Assembly (NCBI RefSeq): GCF_003121405.1
Contig: NZ_QBUY01000032.1
Span: 1 to 64,000 of the forward strand
Origin: Paraburkholderia sp. C35
Lineage (GTDB): Bacteria > Pseudomonadota > Gammaproteobacteria > Burkholderiales > Burkholderiaceae
Direction: 5' to 3'
Length of the DNA stretch: 64,000 nt
The notes below the pieces were generated by a model that was not told where the DNA came from, did not search any database, and saw nothing but the letters and a program-made list of their open reading frames with translations. Shown here in pieces: positions 63,696 to 64,000 of this stretch (positions within the stretch are counted from its first letter, which is position 1; each line of letters opens with the position of its first letter). Made by a program: the position numbers and the translations under genes.

Positions 63696-64000
63696 TTGAA
63701 TAGTGCAATTCAACGGCACATCGGCCCCTTCGCGCTGATGCTGACGGGACTCGGCTCGATCATCGGGTCGGGCTGGCTGTTCGGCGCCTGGAAGGCGGCC
63801 AAGATCGCGGGCCCGGCGGCGTTGTGCGCATGGGTGATCGGCGCAGTCGTCATTCTGGCGATTGCGCTCACTTACGCGGAACTCGGCGCGATGTTCCCCG
63901 AGTCGGGTGGCATGGTGCGCTACGCGCGCTACTCGCACGGCGCGCTGGTGGGCTTTATCAGCGCGTGGGCCAACTGGATTGCCATCGTATCGGTGATTCC
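63696..64000 (+). CDS. APC family amino acid permease, 5' end only
   Basis: About 101 codons are present before the window ends. The product begins 'NSAIQRHIGPFALMLTGLGSIIGSGWLFGAWKAAKIAGPA', with the helix-1 'GLGSIIGSGWLFG' substrate-binding break of APC superfamily permeases. It continues through 'LTYAELGAMFPESGGMVRYARYSHG'. The start appears to be TTG at 63696, six bases after a GAGGA Shine-Dalgarno; no ATG or GTG fits in frame upstream. The substrate cannot be told from this fragment. Confidence 0.85.
   Translation, partial: MNSAIQRHIGPFALMLTGLGSIIGSGWLFGAWKAAKIAGPAALCAWVIGAVVILAIALTYAELGAMFPESGGMVRYARYSHGALVGFISAWANWIAIVSVI

Noticed and set aside
63394-63699. 101-residue frame before the permease gene
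   Set aside because: Low-complexity Ser/Arg-rich product that runs into the permease start; no support.
1-64000. CRISPR arrays, tRNA or rRNA genes
   Set aside because: No regularly spaced short direct repeats, cloverleaf-like sequences or rRNA-like segments were recognised by eye.

Overview
The window is high-GC DNA, dense in genes. It carries many LysR, AraC and IclR regulators beside small catabolic operons, a CIO-type cytochrome bd pair, DUF3331, DUF1656 and XapX proteins, a 2-keto-3-deoxygluconate (KDG) permease cluster and a dispersed hairpin repeat. This mix points to a Burkholderiales bacterium, most likely Paraburkholderia and perhaps a secondary replicon; that is inference from gene content, not a database match. 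I see no rRNA, tRNA, CRISPR array, integrase or insertion sequence.

Layout. 1-3.9 kb: a copy of the dispersed repeat, an AraC regulator, a DUF3331 protein, a LysR regulator and an alpha/beta hydrolase whose ribosome binding site lies inside a long stem. 4.0-10.3 kb (minus strand): LysR coupled to a small membrane protein, then an FdhF/YdeP molybdo-oxidoreductase overlapping cydA, then cydB. 10.9-16.6 kb: an HD-like protein, a cyclic-nucleotide-domain/thioredoxin-reductase-like flavoprotein, an exported metallo-beta-lactamase-fold hydrolase and an OmpR-type winged-helix/ATPase regulator. 16.7-23.7 kb: an Aae-like efflux operon (FUSC, outer membrane factor, DUF1656, HlyD) between a LysR and an AraC gene. 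24.2-38.8 kb: two more winged-helix/ATPase regulators, each followed by a target unit. One target is a Tat-exported alpha/beta hydrolase. The other is an eight-gene operon of YcaC-like hydrolase, YtcJ-like amidohydrolase, DoxX, HD-like, XapX, YoaK, exported double-VOC protein and porin. 38.9-45.5 kb: a secreted Pro/Tyr-rich protein, then dctA, a leuCD pair and a fluoroacetate-dehalogenase-like hydrolase facing a LysR gene. 46-50 kb: the uronate (KDG) cluster of IclR, kduD, kduI and kdgT. 50-57 kb: an MFS/LysR pair, then a cupin-SDR-MFS-SDR-IclR catabolic operon. 57-64 kb: LysR facing a Gfo/Idh/MocA oxidoreductase, a DUF1328 protein, a divergent FtsH-type protease, two head-to-head repeat copies, a VIT/CCC1-like membrane protein and the 5' end of an APC permease.

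The most interesting signal is a shared upstream element of the form TTAA-N6-TTA, with a CTAxxCT hexamer-like site downstream. It sits in front of the three units adjacent to the three paralogous winged-helix/ATPase regulators (13428, 27196 and 31315). In two copies the spacing is identical; in the third it is shorter by exactly one helical turn. This suggests one regulon of small-molecule hydrolases run by a family of large ATPase activators. Other regulatory candidates are paired GGAAC-N3-GTTCC sites between kduI and kdgT, a perfect GTCCATAATATGGAC palindrome before the cupin operon, and an 11-bp stem that sequesters a Shine-Dalgarno site at 3002-3049.
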